Shown in pieces: positions 23,405 to 37,600 of a stretch of 64,000 nucleotides of DNA. Made by a program: the position numbers and the translations under genes. The DNA is taken from positions 58,022,964-58,086,963 of the forward strand of contig CM019692.1 of the NCBI GenBank assembly GCA_009760885.1, given 5' to 3'. Position 1 is the stretch's first letter, and each line of letters opens with the position of its first letter. This DNA is from Achatina immaculata. Lineage: Eukaryota > Mollusca > Gastropoda > Stylommatophora > Achatinidae. The notes under the pieces are model-generated. The model was not told the DNA's origin and did no database searches. It worked only from the letters and a program-made list of their open reading frames with translations.

Positions 23405-24010
23405 ATATATCCTTCCCGAACCGTTAAACGTCACATAGGGCTCGCAAAGTAGTTCACCAATTTTTCTTGTCTTCGGCGAGTCTTTCAACATCATCAAAGG
23501 ATTTTATGACTGTTAATTTGGCCTCTCTTAACAATGTCCTCTTCAGAGTTTCACGTGGTCTGCCTCTTTTTCTTCGGCCTGTTGTGTTCCACTTGGTAGC
23601 TTGTTTTGGGATTCTCTGATCATTTTTTCTCATCAAGTGACAAACATATGTCCATCTTCTTTTCCTGATCACCCATGAGACTGGTTGTTGTTCAGTCATC
23701 TGTCTTATCTCTGCATTGTTCTTGAATTCGTTTCACTTGAGGCCGAGTATTTTCCTTAGGCGTTTCTTTTAAAAGAGTCTAATTTCTTTTCTATTTCTTT
23801 AGTTGTTTTCCAGCTTTCACATGCATAAATGAGGGTGGGTATTACATTTGAATTGAATAGACTTAACTTGGTTTTTGTGCTTATAACGTTTGAGATCCAT
23901 ATGTTCTGAAGGTTCTTGAAGATTGATGCTGCTTTTGCAATTCTGATCCTAACTTCCTTTCTAGTGTCACCATCCTGGTCTATGTAGCTGCCAAGGTATG
24001 CAAATTATAT
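23405..24010 (-). mobile_element. LINE-c 3' fragment
   Basis: Minus-strand copy of the C-terminal region and UTR with WTYVCHLMRKNDQRIPKQ and GRRKRGRPRETLKRT. A (TA)n run marks the tail side near 23394. Confidence 0.88.
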
Positions 24011-24177
24011 ATATATATTGTTCTATGCATACAAAATATTAAAGAAAGCGATAAACCGCTGTAGACATGGAGTGTTTTCAAGAAGGTCAGAAAGTAGTGC
24101 CAGTTTGTTATCACGAACCTGTTTATGTAACTCGAATTTTTAATATAATAGGCTTTACAGAGATAGTTCGTAACTAT

Positions 24178-26625
24178 GTCATCATCATCATCATGTGCCG
24201 TGCCGACTGGCGTTGGCTATTATGCTTCTCCAGAGTACACGATCCTTCATGCAGGCCATCAGCTCAGTTGATGATCTCCTCTCACACCATCCCGTCAGAC
24301 TGTCCAGTATCATTTCTCTTGGTCTTCCTCTTGCTCTTCTTCCTTCTATTTTACCTGTTGTTATAATATTTTCAATGCCCCCTCTTCTCATTGCATGTCC
24401 TATGAAAGTACACTGTCTCTCTCTTATCTTTTTGACAAGGTTTTTTTCTCTCCAGCTCTTCTCCTACATTCTTCATTAGTTATTTTTGCTGTCCAGGGGA
24501 TTCGCAACATTCTTCTAATAAACCACATTTCTGCTGCTTCCAATGATTTTTGTGCAGACTTTCCTATTGTCCATGATTCACTTCCATATAACAAGATAGG
24601 TTCAATATAGCATTTTAGGACTCGTTTTCTAACATTCATTGATAAGGATGTGTTGGTTAATATGTTTCTCATTCTCTGAAATGCAGTCTTTGCTTGGCCT
24701 ATTCTGTTCATAATTTCTGTTCTGCATTTCCCATCTGAAGTTATTACTGCTCCAAAGTAGTTGAATTTCTGCACCTGCTTTAGAATATTTCCGTTTAATT
24801 TAATACTGCATGGTGGTGGATTCTGTTTCTTAGATATAACCATAGTCTCTGTCTTTTTGATGTTCAAAGTAAGGCCTTTCTGTTCACTTTCTTTGGCGAC
24901 TTTATCCAAGAGATTTTGCAGGTCTTGTTGGTTCTCAGCTATCAGTACTGTGTCGTCAGCATACCGAAGGTTGTTAATATTGTATCCTCCCATTTTTATG
25001 CCTGGTTCTGTGATGATTGTTCTTAGAATATTCTCGCTATACAGAGAAAAAAGGTCTGGAGATAGTACACATCCTTGTCGCACCCCTTGTTTTATAGGTT
25101 GATATTTTCCAATTCTATTTTCAACTCGAACTGCTGCTTCTTGCTGCCAGTATAGATGTTTTACAATCTTCAGGTCTTTGCCGTCTATATTGATGTCTTC
25201 AAGCATTTTAATAATTTCATTATGTTTCACCTTGTCGAGTGCCTTGGTGTAATCAATGAAGCATAAGTAGAGATCTTTCTGTACTTCTAAAGCTCTTTCT
25301 GTTAGTGTTCGTAAAGCATAAATGGCATTGTGTGTCCCCTTTCCTTCAACAAATCCAAACTGTTCGTCTGCTATTTCCATTTTTATCTTTTTCCTTGTTC
25401 TTCTCATAATTATTCTCAGAAGTAGCTTCGTTATGTGACATGAGAGGCTGATAGTCCGGTGGTCGTCACATTCCTTTGCACCTGGTTTCTTTGGTAGTGC
25501 TATAAACGTGGATTTAATCAAGTCACTGGGAATATAACCACTGTTGTAAATGTCATTCCGTAACTTGGTTATTATTTTTATTCCTGTCTCCTCTAGCGCC
25601 TCTATTTCTTCTATTGTTATATTATCAGGCCCAGTCGCTTTTCCTTTCTTCATGTGTTTGATGGCATCTATGATTTCATCTTCAAGTATTGGTGGTCCCT
25701 CACAGTTTTCAGTATCTGGTGTTAATTCTGGTCTTTCTCCTCCATATAGCTCACCGATGTACTCTGTCTACCTGTCCACAATGTCTTCTTTTCCCATTAA
25801 CATTTTACCTTCTTTCGATTTCAGGCATCCTGTGGTATATTTTGTTTTCCTGCCTGTGAGTTCATTAATTCGTTTGTGCATGTTTTTGCTGTCTTTAATA
25901 TGAGAGTCCTCTATCTGTCTGCACTGCTCATTTAACCACACTTCTTTTACTTCTCTGCATTTGCGTCTTATTTCTTTATTTATCTTGTTATATTTTTTCT
26001 CGTTATTTTTACTCCTCCTCCTCTTGTCCATCAGTCCTAAGATGTCGTCTGTCATCCATTTATTTTTAGGGGCTTCTTTTTTTGGTGGTATTATCTCCTT
26101 AACAGTTTGGTGGATAGAATCTCTTAACATTTCCCATTGTTCATCTATACTATTTATCTTTGCTATTGCATTGTATCTATTGGTTATAATAACTTTGTAT
26201 TGTTCTCGCAGTTCTTGGTCATTTTTAAGAAGTTCTGTATTCAGTTTGATGTTTCTCACTTTTCTGCCTGCTTTCTTTAGCTTTATTCTAACTTTTCCAC
26301 AGAGTGGATCATGGTCACTATTGCAGTCATCTCCTGGCATGGTTTTTGTTGTCAGTAACGCATTGCGGAATCGTTTGTTGATTAATATGTAGTCTATCTG
26401 GTTAAAAGTCTTTTTGTCTGGACTGCACCACGTTGCCAGTCTTCGAGGATGTTGTTTAAACCAGGTGTTTCCTACAACCATGCTGTGTATTCTTGCCCAT
26501 TCAATTAATTTATAACCTCTGTCATTCCTCTCCCCCAGTCCATAGTCACCAACGACGTCTGAAGTTCTTCCTTTACCAACTTTGGCATTAAAATCTCCCA
26601 TGACTATGGTAACTTCATGTGACTT
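24178..26625 (-). mobile_element. LINE-b 5'-truncated element with endonuclease and RT
   Basis: The best-preserved LINE in the window. 25768-26601 encodes the C-terminal half of an APE-type endonuclease: GDFNAKVG, DYILIN, SDHDPL. A single TAG (25768-25770) separates it, in the same frame, from a 409-residue RT (24424-25653). The RT has [46 protein letters not shown] and the catalytic [11 protein letters not shown] frameshift near 24424 precedes the C-terminus (GRPREMILDSLTGW). The 3' tail is an ATG tandem repeat at 24180-24194. APE plus a short tandem tail suggests an RTE- or CR1-like clade. Confidence 0.93.
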
Positions 26626-27250
26626 TGTGTGTTTTAGTGCTGTTTTAGTAGTGTTTTAGTAACTATGTGTTGTGCGTAAATCGGACGTTTGTAACTAGAA
26701 TACCGCCTGTGAAAGTAATTTTTTCCCTATGTAAAAACAAAATGAGAAGTTATTTTAAAGACTCCGTGTATGTGTGTTGTTTGCTGTGCGTGTATGAGCG
26801 TGTGTGTGTGTACCAATATTAACGTACCTGCCGGATGTTCCCATAATGGCCTTATTCCTGGTGGTACTCGGGGGTCCACCGTCCTGATTATAAATTCATA
26901 AAACCTTGTAGCAAACCTGGGCATAAGTCTCACCATTCTTGGTTATTAAGAAAGTCTTCGGCCCACTACGTGTCAAACAGAAAAAGAAACAGAGCAGATG
27001 TGCTTACTATTTCCTAACTTCCAGATACGTAACGGATCTGCGTAACTGTTTCTATGGTGATGTGTAAAAATACGGAATCATGGACGATTTTGAAAAGTTG
27101 CGCGGGAATTTAAACGGAACTAACTGGCTTTCAGGATATTTTTGTGAGCGTTAAAAACAAAAACAACAAACGAAATCGTTCCAAAACATAGATCTAGCAA
27201 CGCAGTTCTAAAGATTTTGAAGAGTTATTACTTCATATATAAAAGAGATC
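26626..27250. other. No gene seen
   Basis: Non-coding sequence with a GT-rich stretch near 26775-26815. Confidence 0.4.
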
Positions 27251-27254
27251 TGAA

Positions 27255-27560
27255 TTCATTCACGCAGATGCTGAGCTTTTCAAGCCATTAAGGCCCATTG
27301 CTGCAGATAAAGTTCGCCTCCATTCCTCTCTACTCCTAATCTTCTCGCTCCAGTTGGTGACACCAATTTCTTTTATAATCTCTTCTAAGTTGTCTTTCCA
27401 TCTCTGTCTTAGTCTACCTCTTGGTCTTGTTTCCTTCATTTCTTGCGTACACATCATTTATGTTTGTCTGTACTCTTCCATTCTTTCTACATGTCACAAC
27501 CAATGTAATCTGTTCAGTTTCAAGGCATTTGTAATTAGTTGGGATTTATATAAGCTGCTG
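27255..27560 (-). mobile_element. LINE-f 3' end fragment
   Basis: The minus strand encodes a LINE C-terminus: LNRLHWLGHVERMEEY in a neighbouring frame, then RQRWKDNLEEIIKEIG, EWRRTLSAAMGLNGL and a stop. It is a separate family from LINE-a to LINE-e. Confidence 0.8.
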
Positions 27561-30180
27561 AGTTCAGTGTTAGATAGACATTTCAATTTTGTAATTAAAA
27601 TTCTGGATATGGCCTGGCTCTGTTGCTGGTCTGAGGGAGCTGTTTCATCACACTCGGGGCATGCTCATAATTACCCTGGATGTGACATCAGGATGTCCTT
27701 TAGTGTTTTAACTGATATAATACCAATACTGCGTTGGTTGTAATTAGCTTGTAATCTAGCACGCAACTGGCCTTTGCTTCCACTTTCTCTGAGGACATGT
27801 AAATCATTGAGGCGGACGTGGTACGCGCATTTGATGAAGGGCTATTTTGTGGAGATTCTTCGATTTCCTGCTTGAAAGATTGATGTCCTGTTTGTCCAAA
27901 CTGATGTTTCCTAATTAGTTAGACCTTGCTGCAAGTAGATCAGCTTTTTCGTTGCCAACGAATTAAAAATCTGTAATTAAAAATTGACTACCTGTGGTCA
28001 AGTACAACTAAAACTAATCTAAACTGTTTGATGACTCAACCAAGTTACTTAAAAAAAACTGTACCAGGTCAGAAATACCTAAGTTTTTTTTTTTAAATCA
28101 GACCACACTATCCATTTGGACGGCATCTAGCGTTTATTATACACTCTTTCGTTTGAATTCCACTGAATGTCATAGTGATCGCTTAAAGCGATCTGTGAGA
28201 TCTGCAGACTTGATGTACCCAACACACACACGCACACATGCGCACACACACCCATATATAATTGCAACAATGGTTTTCAAACTGTGCGATACCAACAACC
28301 TGCTAAGTTTTCGTAGGACACACTGACTGTGGAAAAAGAAAGGACAGGCAGGGGACAGTTAAGGTGATTAAAGAGTAGCAATAATTTCTCTAAATTAACG
28401 AGAGACCATAAATTACAAAACAACATTAGGCTATAAATGATAATGGAGCATTTTTCAGAAGATAAATATCATAACACAGAATATATAAGGGCATAGATGA
28501 TACATAGATGATAAATGATGAGGGCACAGAATAACCGGAATGAAGAGGCTGGCAAGAAGGATTTAATCAAAGAATAATTACAATGGGACTAACCGAAGAA
28601 TCCAGCATTGGATCTTGCTATAGCGACTATTGTGCTTCAGAAATACATGTGAAGATGTGGACAGGTTTGCTTTGTTTGATGTTGAAGCTGCAGTGAAAAA
28701 AATAAAATATCTGCATACCATAGCGTTTGAGCGTCAAGAATTCATTCATTTATCTTTTTTTTTTTCACGCAATTTACTTTCAACGATTTATAGTTACATG
28801 GCGAAAATTATGATACTGCTGAGAAAAGAATTAATCATCATCATCATCATCTTCTTCTTCTTCTTCTTCTTCTTCTTGTTCTTCTGTGTCCCATAGTTCT
28901 AGCCCCAGAGTCTCTACTTACTGACTGGATAAATGGTGTCGTCATTTGAGATTTTTCACCGGGCATAAGAGTTTATCTTCCATTATGCCCTCCCCTCCCC
29001 CCGTGGCCAAAGTTGGAGTCCTTCTTTCCAGCAGAGAAGACAGAGCTGCAGGATGTGCTTTGAAGTCTGAAGACTTATCTCACATGTACAGCTGCAGGCG
29101 TGTGACAAGCTGAGGCTTGATCCATCAAATTGTGTCCGTTACCTAACCTTAACAAGGGGAACTCAGTTGTACATACACACACACGCGCGCGCGCGCACAC
29201 ACACACACGCACACACACACACACACACGGACAACAGAGTTTATTGTGGTTTAACACAGACCTGCACCCTATTTATTCATATTCTTAATGAAGCAATAAC
29301 TGTTCATAACTCTGAATCATTTCTAAATGATGATCGATCCTCGTAAAGCCAAACATTATCTCCCCTCAAACAGGGTATCTTCTTCTTTTAACTGAACATA
29401 GTTTCTCATGAAACTAAACATGACGATCTTCTCCTCAAGCTTAACATCAATCAATCAAGTGCAGCGCCGCGTGGCGTAGGTTATCATTTTTCTCCACAAT
29501 TCTCTGTCTTTAGACTTGATTATGAGATCCGCCGGTGACTTTCTTCCTAGTCGCACTGATAACTTCTCTCTGTCTTCTTCTGTCTCTTTTTCCTTCAGTT
29601 TGATTTAGCTTAACATATTTTTCTCAAATTTAATACCCAGAACACAGCCAGTCTGCTGGTTACATTTTGCAGGTTATATACTAAAAGTTGGAGACAGATA
29701 AACAACTACCTTAGATTCCGTCCAATAATTATTACAATTCAATACATTAGTACTCTCCTAAACCAGGAAGAGTTTACATCCGATAAATTTAGTTAAAGGA
29801 AACAAACTCTTGAGTATATCGGAAAATCACCTAATTTCGATACCACATGGTATAAAAATTAATGTAAGAAAACCTATAAATAAAGATATCAAAATACTGG
29901 GTTCTACAAACTGCTTTAAACCACTAGATAATATCTAATGTAGAATTAAATAGGAAATATAGTGCTGAGACTTTACAATAAGTCAGTTATCTCAGCCTGA
30001 ACGCGACGTATCTTAATTCATCTAATACTTGAAACTATTTCTATCACACATCTTGAACTTTCATTAAAATAGGACAAAATATCTAGCTTATTCAGATCAA
30101 AATATTCTAAATACAAAAGCTGAATAAAAAAAAAATGTCAATGAAACCCGACATGTCTTGTCGCCATATCTGTCATAGTT
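27561..30180. other. No gene recognised; microsatellites
   Basis: No supported coding region. It holds an ATC/TTC repeat at 28833-28878 and a (CA)n/(CG)n tract at 29173-29229. Confidence 0.4.
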
Positions 30181-31593
30181 AAAGTGTACAAAAGTGATTT
30201 TTTAGACCAGGGGTAGGGGGAAACATTTTTAGTTAAATAACTTGAGAACCATATGTATGATTTGCGATGTGAATGGCTGGAACACGTTCTCAAACTACTG
30301 CTTACTGTGATGTACTTTTGAATATCGTGTTTGATCTCTTTCAAATACTTTGACTCTCTGCCAACAGTTTCTGTATCGGCGAAGGAAGAAGTAAGAGATG
30401 TGTAATTTCACAATGGTTCATATAGGATAAATGCTGTTACGTACACAAGACATTTCACAAAGTTGATACAGCGAACATGATTATGTCTTTCATTTTGTCT
30501 TCAAACTGCCTTCACAATAAAGACAGCTTGGACCACAAATTTGTCTCGTAATACGTCATGTGTGCTTTTCGATAAGCAGGCATCCCTTCTCAATGAAAAA
30601 AAATCACAATTTAAGAGTTTGTCACACACTTAGCGAGATATCTAGAGTCACATCATTTGTTAGACGTAATACACTTTGAAATTTCCCATATCCTTCTATT
30701 TCTCTGTTATCTGCCTTATTTCTACATTAATCTTCTTTCATCTTATATGCCTTGTGTTCATGGACATCACATCACGAGAACCCTTTACTCCAGGTCTCTT
30801 TTCTCAGTGAAAAAAAAAATAGAATAAACGGAGCACTTAGCTGTGCCCCCACCACATTTACCTAATACACCAATCTTTCTGTCGGCTAACCTACCACTGT
30901 ATCGTGGTACCTTTCCATGGTACCTACCCCCTCACTACTACCTACCTACTACACATCGCGAGTCTCTATTTAAACATTCTCAACACTCCATCAGGCGCAC
31001 TCCTGGACTTAGCTTCTTACAAGTCACAGCTAAGTGCTCGTTTACTCTTTTTTTCATTCCTATTTGTTGTATAGCATTCATACGAATTTATATTTTTATC
31101 TTCTTTCCCTGTTTCTTCTTCCTGTATATTTTTGTGCAAAATGAAATGTCACAGCTGTGTGCTCGTTAAATAATAATACTGTTCCTACTTACTTTCTTCA
31201 ATATTTGAACATTTTATAGCGAACCTAACCACACTATTTTAAAACTGAATATTGTTTAATATTATCTTTGTTCTAAAAGGAAAAAAAAAAGTCGAACTCT
31301 CTCTCTCTCCCTCTCTCTCTGTCTGTCTGTCTCTCTCTAACATAATAAAGCATCCCCCAACTTTATAGCGAGGAAAAGTAATTATTTTTGTTAGGTATAG
31401 TCAGATCTGGCCACGGCAATCCCGTTTTAAATTAATTTTTGTTTAAAAACATCAATCCTTACAGATCTTTTACACGCTGTTCTTTCCTCGTCCGTTGTGT
31501 TTGGTGGACATCTGGACGAAAACATTTGCCGAGTACAAGGAAGCAATTCTTGCACATCATTAATAGGAGCGGACGAGCTGCGTTGTTACAACG
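30180..31593 (+). repeat. Duplicated lectin upstream region, copy 1
   Basis: Similar to 61375-63955 upstream of the second lectin copy. Shared blocks include TTTCAAATACTTTGACTCTC, TTTCACAATGGTTCATAT and AACATCTGGACGA-like sequence. Copy 1 carries a private insertion at about 30810-31400; copy 2 lacks it but has its own insertion (repeat R copy C). Confidence 0.85.
30825..31170. mobile_element. Foldback/PLE-end insertion
   Basis: Ends in inverted repeats of about 20 bp: AGCACTTAGCTGTG at 30832-30845 and its complement at 31025-31038. A third imperfect end lies at 31150-31166. The internal sequence resembles the non-coding part of PLE-2 at 42915-43018, including TTTAAATAGAGAC. It is probably a non-coding Penelope-derived foldback. 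Confidence 0.55.
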
Positions 31594-31639
31594 ATGCTGA
31601 CCAGATGGTTATTGCTTCTGTGTTGCTGCATTGCAACTG
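31594..31639 (+). CDS. C-type lectin exon 1 (signal peptide)
   Basis: Encodes MLTRWLLLLCCCIAT plus one base of the next codon. The donor GTAAAT is at 31640. An almost identical exon sits at 63956-64000. Confidence 0.9.
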
Positions 31640-34600
31640 GTAAATATTATCTTTCATATTTCAGTAACTGTTCTCACAACTTACAGAAACAATAAGCATG
31701 GTAGCGGATAATACAATTAATATTTTGTCGTGTATCCAAACATCCAGATACGACCAGTCAGCAAAAGATGACGAAAAGAAGCATAGGAAAATTTGTGTCG
31801 CGTTTCTACAACTACTTTTAAATACCAAACACAGATGAAAGTATAGATAAGATCCTAGAGAACAGACTGCGGCCAGTGGTTGAATCACAGTTAAATGAAA
31901 CTCAGATCGGATTTAGAAAAATAGAAGCTGTACAGATGCCATCTTTTCCCTAAGACAGCTAACAGAAAAATCAGTTGAACACAACCGGATACTGCACATA
32001 GCTTACATAGATCAAGAAAAGACATTTGATAGAATAGATAGATGTAAACTGTGGGAAATCTTACAGTATTATGGAGTTAGTGCATACATGATCAACCTGT
32101 GCAAAAAACTACATGAAAACAGCCGGTGAGCAGTTAGAACAAATGCAGGACACTCTGAACCGTTCATTGTAATATCTGGAGTGAGCCAGGGGTGTGAACT
32201 ACCTCCCTTATTATTCGTAACCTACTTTGACAACATCTGCAAAGAAGCTAACATACATAGTAAAAACTCCACGACAAAGTTTCCCAACATTTCAATCCCA
32301 GAAAGAATGCCAATAAACTCACAACACCTTTCAGAAGACATGCCCATTAGGAGGACCACAAACGAATTCCTTTTTGCTGATATCAATCACTTACAGCCAC
32401 ACCAGAGAAAGACCTACAGCAGAACATGGATAATTTAGCAAGGGCATGTCAAAGTCACAACATGAGGATCAGTGCTGGAAAAACAGAAGTCATGACCATA
32501 GCAAGAGAAGAAATCCAAACAAAGATCTTCTGGACAACCAGCCCTTGAAACAAGTGAAACATTTCAAATACCTAGGTAGCATATCATCCTCAGGGACAAT
32601 TAACACTGAGAACAGATGCAATAAAGCAAATCAGGTCATTGGACAAATGACTTCTTTCTGTTTCCTGATGCACATTCTGTTGCCTGTGAGGTGTCCATCA
32701 CTAGCTCAGCTGTCCATGACGGTCTGTATCCTGGTGCACATTCTGTTGCCTGTGAGATGTCCATCACCAGCTCCGCTGTCCATGACGGCCTGTTTCTTGG
32801 TGCACATACGTCTGTGAGATGTCCTCACCAGCTCCGATGACCATGACGGCCTGTTTCCTGGTGCACATATGCCTGTGAGATGTCCATCACCAGCTCCGCT
32901 GACCATGACGGCCTGTTTCTTGGTGCACATGTGTCTGTGAGATGTCCAACACCAGCTCCACTGACCATGACTTCCTGTTTCCTGGTGCACATATGTCTCT
33001 GAGATGTCCATCACCAGCTCCGCTGAACATAACTGCCTGTTTCCTGGTGCACATCTGCATGCACTAGTGTTGCATTATTACACGTAGCCATCGAAGTTTA
33101 ATCCATTTCAACTGCTGTCGGAATGTTGCATCTTCAACATTTCCCATTGATCAGTAGTTACTAGAGGATCGTTTCTCATTTGTTGTTAAGATTCATGTGC
33201 AACACTCAAGGGACTTTTTTGCAAGTAGCCTGGTTTCTAAAGTTTTACCTAGTCAGGACAGCCAGGAAATTGCAGTAATTTCCTTGATCGTATTCTTTCT
33301 TTGATTTCATGAAATCCACACATCTTCCATATTTTTTTCTAAAGCTCTTGTACAGCTTTATCATGTTTTATGTCTCTCTCTTCTCCATCTAACTTAGCTC
33401 TCTCGCCTCTCTCTCTTTTCTGTTCTCTCTCTTCTGTCTCTCCCTTCTCTCTATCTTATCTCTGTTTTCTCCCTCTTCCATCTCTCTTCTCGCTCCCCTT
33501 CCCATCTATGTTTTCTTTCTCTCTCTTTCTTCTCTCTCTCACGCTTTGAAATCTACCCGTAAGTAAATCATGTTCCCTTATCTCTTTTTACCAGTGACCT
33601 TTTATTAAAACCAGTAATTTTCAACCTGGAGTGGGGGTGGGGGTGGATGGGTAAGAGATGGAGTTGCTAGAAGATATATGAAAAATGTAAAAGAAAAAGA
33701 AGAAGAAAAAAGAAACAATAGGCATTTTTTTTTAAATACAGGGCTTTTGGGAAATCCTACTCATTTTTAAAGACTTAAATATTAAAAATAACAACAATCA
33801 AAAAGACGCGAGAACTGTTGAGTTAAACGGTCTTCAGAAAATCTTTCAAGTTTAATATTTAACGACAGAGGCTTTTTCATTGTCCAAACTTTTACGTTGC
33901 TTACTTGAGACTGAATACTGGTAGGTTTAAATGACGGACATGTATATCAAATCAGAACGAAGGATTGTGACCTAGAACTGATTGACACAACGAATGTATA
34001 ATCCTTTTAATGATAACAATGTTCATTTCTATACTCAGGTATGTGTGTTCAGTGTCCACAAGGCTGGCTGCTCCATGAAGAGTCCTGCTATGGTTATAGC
34101 CAAGGGCGGATGTCTTGGCCAGAAGCCGATGTGAGTTTTCTTTTAAGTTTTTACCCAAAGAAACTAACTGCTAGAAGTGGTTAGGGTTTTGTTGCCTACA
34201 GAAATGGAAGAGTCGTGACACAGGGTTCGGGAAACTTTGAAGTCAGCACATCAAGCATGTGAGGCTGTGTCGACGGCAATGGAATAGTTGCTCATGAAGT
34301 TGTTGATGGTGTCATTGTGATGGATTCACAGAGTATGCTCCGTAAGACTGAGAAGAATTTACTTCGCAAAGAATGGGTTCAACTGTTAAGCCAGTCAGAT
34401 GTGACAAGCCTAACGTGGCTAAAAATAAAAGGCAGACAGTCAGTGGACGATGAGGAAATTGCTAGGGCTGTAGTGGACAAACTGCATGAAAATGAAGAGC
34501 GGTAATGGACAAACAAAGTAGCTGTGAGGAGACTGCAGAAGCTAGTACAAATTAAATGTGCTGGCAGGAAATCTAAACTATGTGGTAGAAAACGCATCGT

Positions 34601-37600
34601 AAACAACCAACATTTGACAGGAACTATTAGCAAACATATTCTTGGATGGATGCTGCGGCATGCGGCTGACCATAAATGGGGTTGTCCCGAATGCAGTTAA
34701 GCCTGAGTATGAATTTTGAACTTTGAACTAACTGTAGTATATGTACATAATGTATATATATATAAGTGTATATTATGCTAAAGTATGTCACTTTATTAAA
34801 TACCCGTTTTACGAGCGACTTCCCAAAAATAAGTTCACGTGACTTGTAACGTCCTTAAAAGTGATGTCAGAATAGTGGGCTTGGTTGCGGAATTTTCCAT
34901 GTTCATCAGTTGACAACGAAAGGCACAATGACACCACTACACAGCAGCACCATCTAGAGAGCACTACACAGCAGCATCTAGATAGCAGCACCATCTAGAC
35001 AGCACTATACAGCACCATCTAGATAGCAGCACCATCTAGACAGCACTACACAGCACCATCTAGACAGCACTACACAGCACCATCTAGACAGCACTACACA
35101 GCACCATCTATACAGCATTACACAGCACCATCTAGACAGCAGCATCATCTAGACAGCACTACACAGCACCATCTAGACAGCACTACACAGCAGCACCATC
35201 TAGACACCAGCACCATCTAGACAGCACTACACAGCGCCATCTAGGTGGCATCCTATTTATCTACTGATCATTTTTACTAACAAACAAAACTGAAACGGAA
35301 GCGAAAATATCCCGCGCTAACTAAACATTAGAGAGTAATTATTCTGTCTCGTGTGTTCAAATCTGACAAGTCAGATTTTATTTTATTTTCATTTATTAGA
35401 TACTTGAAATTATTGGGTAACATTACATACATGGTGAAAATCTTTGGAGTTTATGCAGTCTGTAAGTTTCAAATTATAACATGCTCTCTTTTATATTCCT
35501 TGAAAATGTGTCTTTAGACATTGGCAGTAGTATAGGAGGGCGTGTATCCCCCGCATTGAGGTGCCACCTCAAACAAGATGTCGGCTATAGCGTATAGAGG
35601 AAAATATAATCAATACGACGCCACCGCTGTTGCTAGGGGTATGACGTCACATGACAAGTAGATCAATTATCTCCGGCGGCACGGTTCGGTAATTTTCCAA
35701 TTATTTCCCTCGGCGCGCGACGCTCAGATTTCAGACAAAAAAAAACAAACAAACAAAAAAAAAAAAAAAACACGGGTATCAGGAAAAAAAACCACGGGTA
35801 TCAGAAGTAACGATTTAATGATATGAATCAAATAAACCATCAACACGAGGTCTGAGCAATCAAAGAACATCAGTATATCACAATAAATAATTACAACTAT
35901 ATCACAGGGGGCCATCAAAACTATGTTTAGTGACGTTGTCCACGTCACTAAATGTCGAGTGGAGAGGTGCTTACGTTGTCTGCGTGTACTATTCTCTTAA
36001 TGTAAAAGTATGAAAGCGAGTCTCTGTGCTGCGTGTAAGTATATACCGTCCCTTTTAATGATCTAAACCCTACGTTTGTCCCACCCCTAGCCAGTTTTGT
36101 GGTGAGTACCTCTATGAAAGTGTCCCTGTCGAGTTCGTTATGCTGTTTGTTTAGTCCCTTTGTCGATGTTTTGGAGTAATTTCCAAAACAGTGGTAAGTC
36201 TTACTGCATAAGCTAACCATACCGTCGCCCTCGTATTCTAACTTGAACAGTCCGGGAGTTCGCTTCTCGAATAATTGTCTGTCCTTACATGTCGAGCAGT
36301 CTGGTCGGGAAAAGCTAGAAATAAAGGCGGACCGATGTTCAGCACAGACTTCGGAGGGGAACCACTGGTCATATGCTTCGTAAAACTCTTTTCGGAGGTT
36401 GGGTCTAACTACGTCTCTAAGGTCAGGGGCACTGAGGGCTAAGTATAAGCTGTCCGTGTCCATCTCGCACAATTCAAAATCAGACCTGTCAACGAACCTA
36501 TCCAAGAAATCGTAGTAAAACTCCAACATCCTAAGTTTTGCGTACTGATATACGAAAAAGCCTATCTGCAAGGGTAAATCCCACCTGCATTCGTTTTTCA
36601 CCTTCTCTACCTCCCAAAGATCGTCCGTTACGTAATCTAATTTTTTAAAGTTGGGGCTGTTTATAAATTTACCCGTCTCATCACCTTTACAATAAGTCAC
36701 GGCTACCTGCTTGGCTTTATTTTTTAGAGTTTTTCCGTAGGCCGCGTTCCCCAATAGCTTCATCGTCTCTGCTCTTATCGAACAAGATTCGTCCTTGTCG
36801 CCGTCTCGTCGCGCGTTAGAGACCGTATCCCCAAACGCTTTAAAACTAGTCTTGGGTTTGTACTCGACTATCTGATATACTTTCGTAACTACCAGGCCGT
36901 GTGCCAAGTACCATCTCAATAAAGGTGTCGCCAACAAGATTTTCTCTCCCTTGTAACTGGCTATTAACGTTCGTCGGGGCCCTGTCAGTAAGTTATGGTC
37001 TTGCGCGTAATTGCGCATGACATCACCTATATCGTCTCTGCTAACTTCTACATTCTTGAATATGGGAGTCATCTCCGAGAAATACGTCTTTAGGGACTTG
37101 GGGACCTCTATGTCGCACTCTACCAGACCGAAGCAACGGTCGTCCCGAACTGCGTCGAGTATCTGTTGTTCCGTGGAGGGTTTACGGAAGGGGCTTGTCT
37201 GAGGGAATTTCGCACTGACAAACTGTCTGATGGTCGGATCAGTTTTCTTTAGAAGCTGCCACTGACATTCCCACATTTCGACTACGTGAATGCTACAGTC
37301 GTTAACTAAATAGTCGCGTATTTCCTGGGTCTTTTTGTAAAGGTCTTCTATGGGTTTTCCGTTCACGGGGTTGGTCGTCATGTCTTTTGTAATGGGACAG
37401 TTGGGGTGTCCGTGAAATAAACAACCGTGGAACTGGTAGGCTGTTCTCGTCGTCTTGTCCCATCCGTCGACACTAACTTTCCCCAACTTCATCTCTTTTC
37501 CGTTATACTGCGTTTTTAAATGTATGTTTTTTGTTTGCGCTACCCATGCTAAGTATTCCCTACTCTGCCTCGTGTACATGCTAACTCTGTGAATCTTAAA

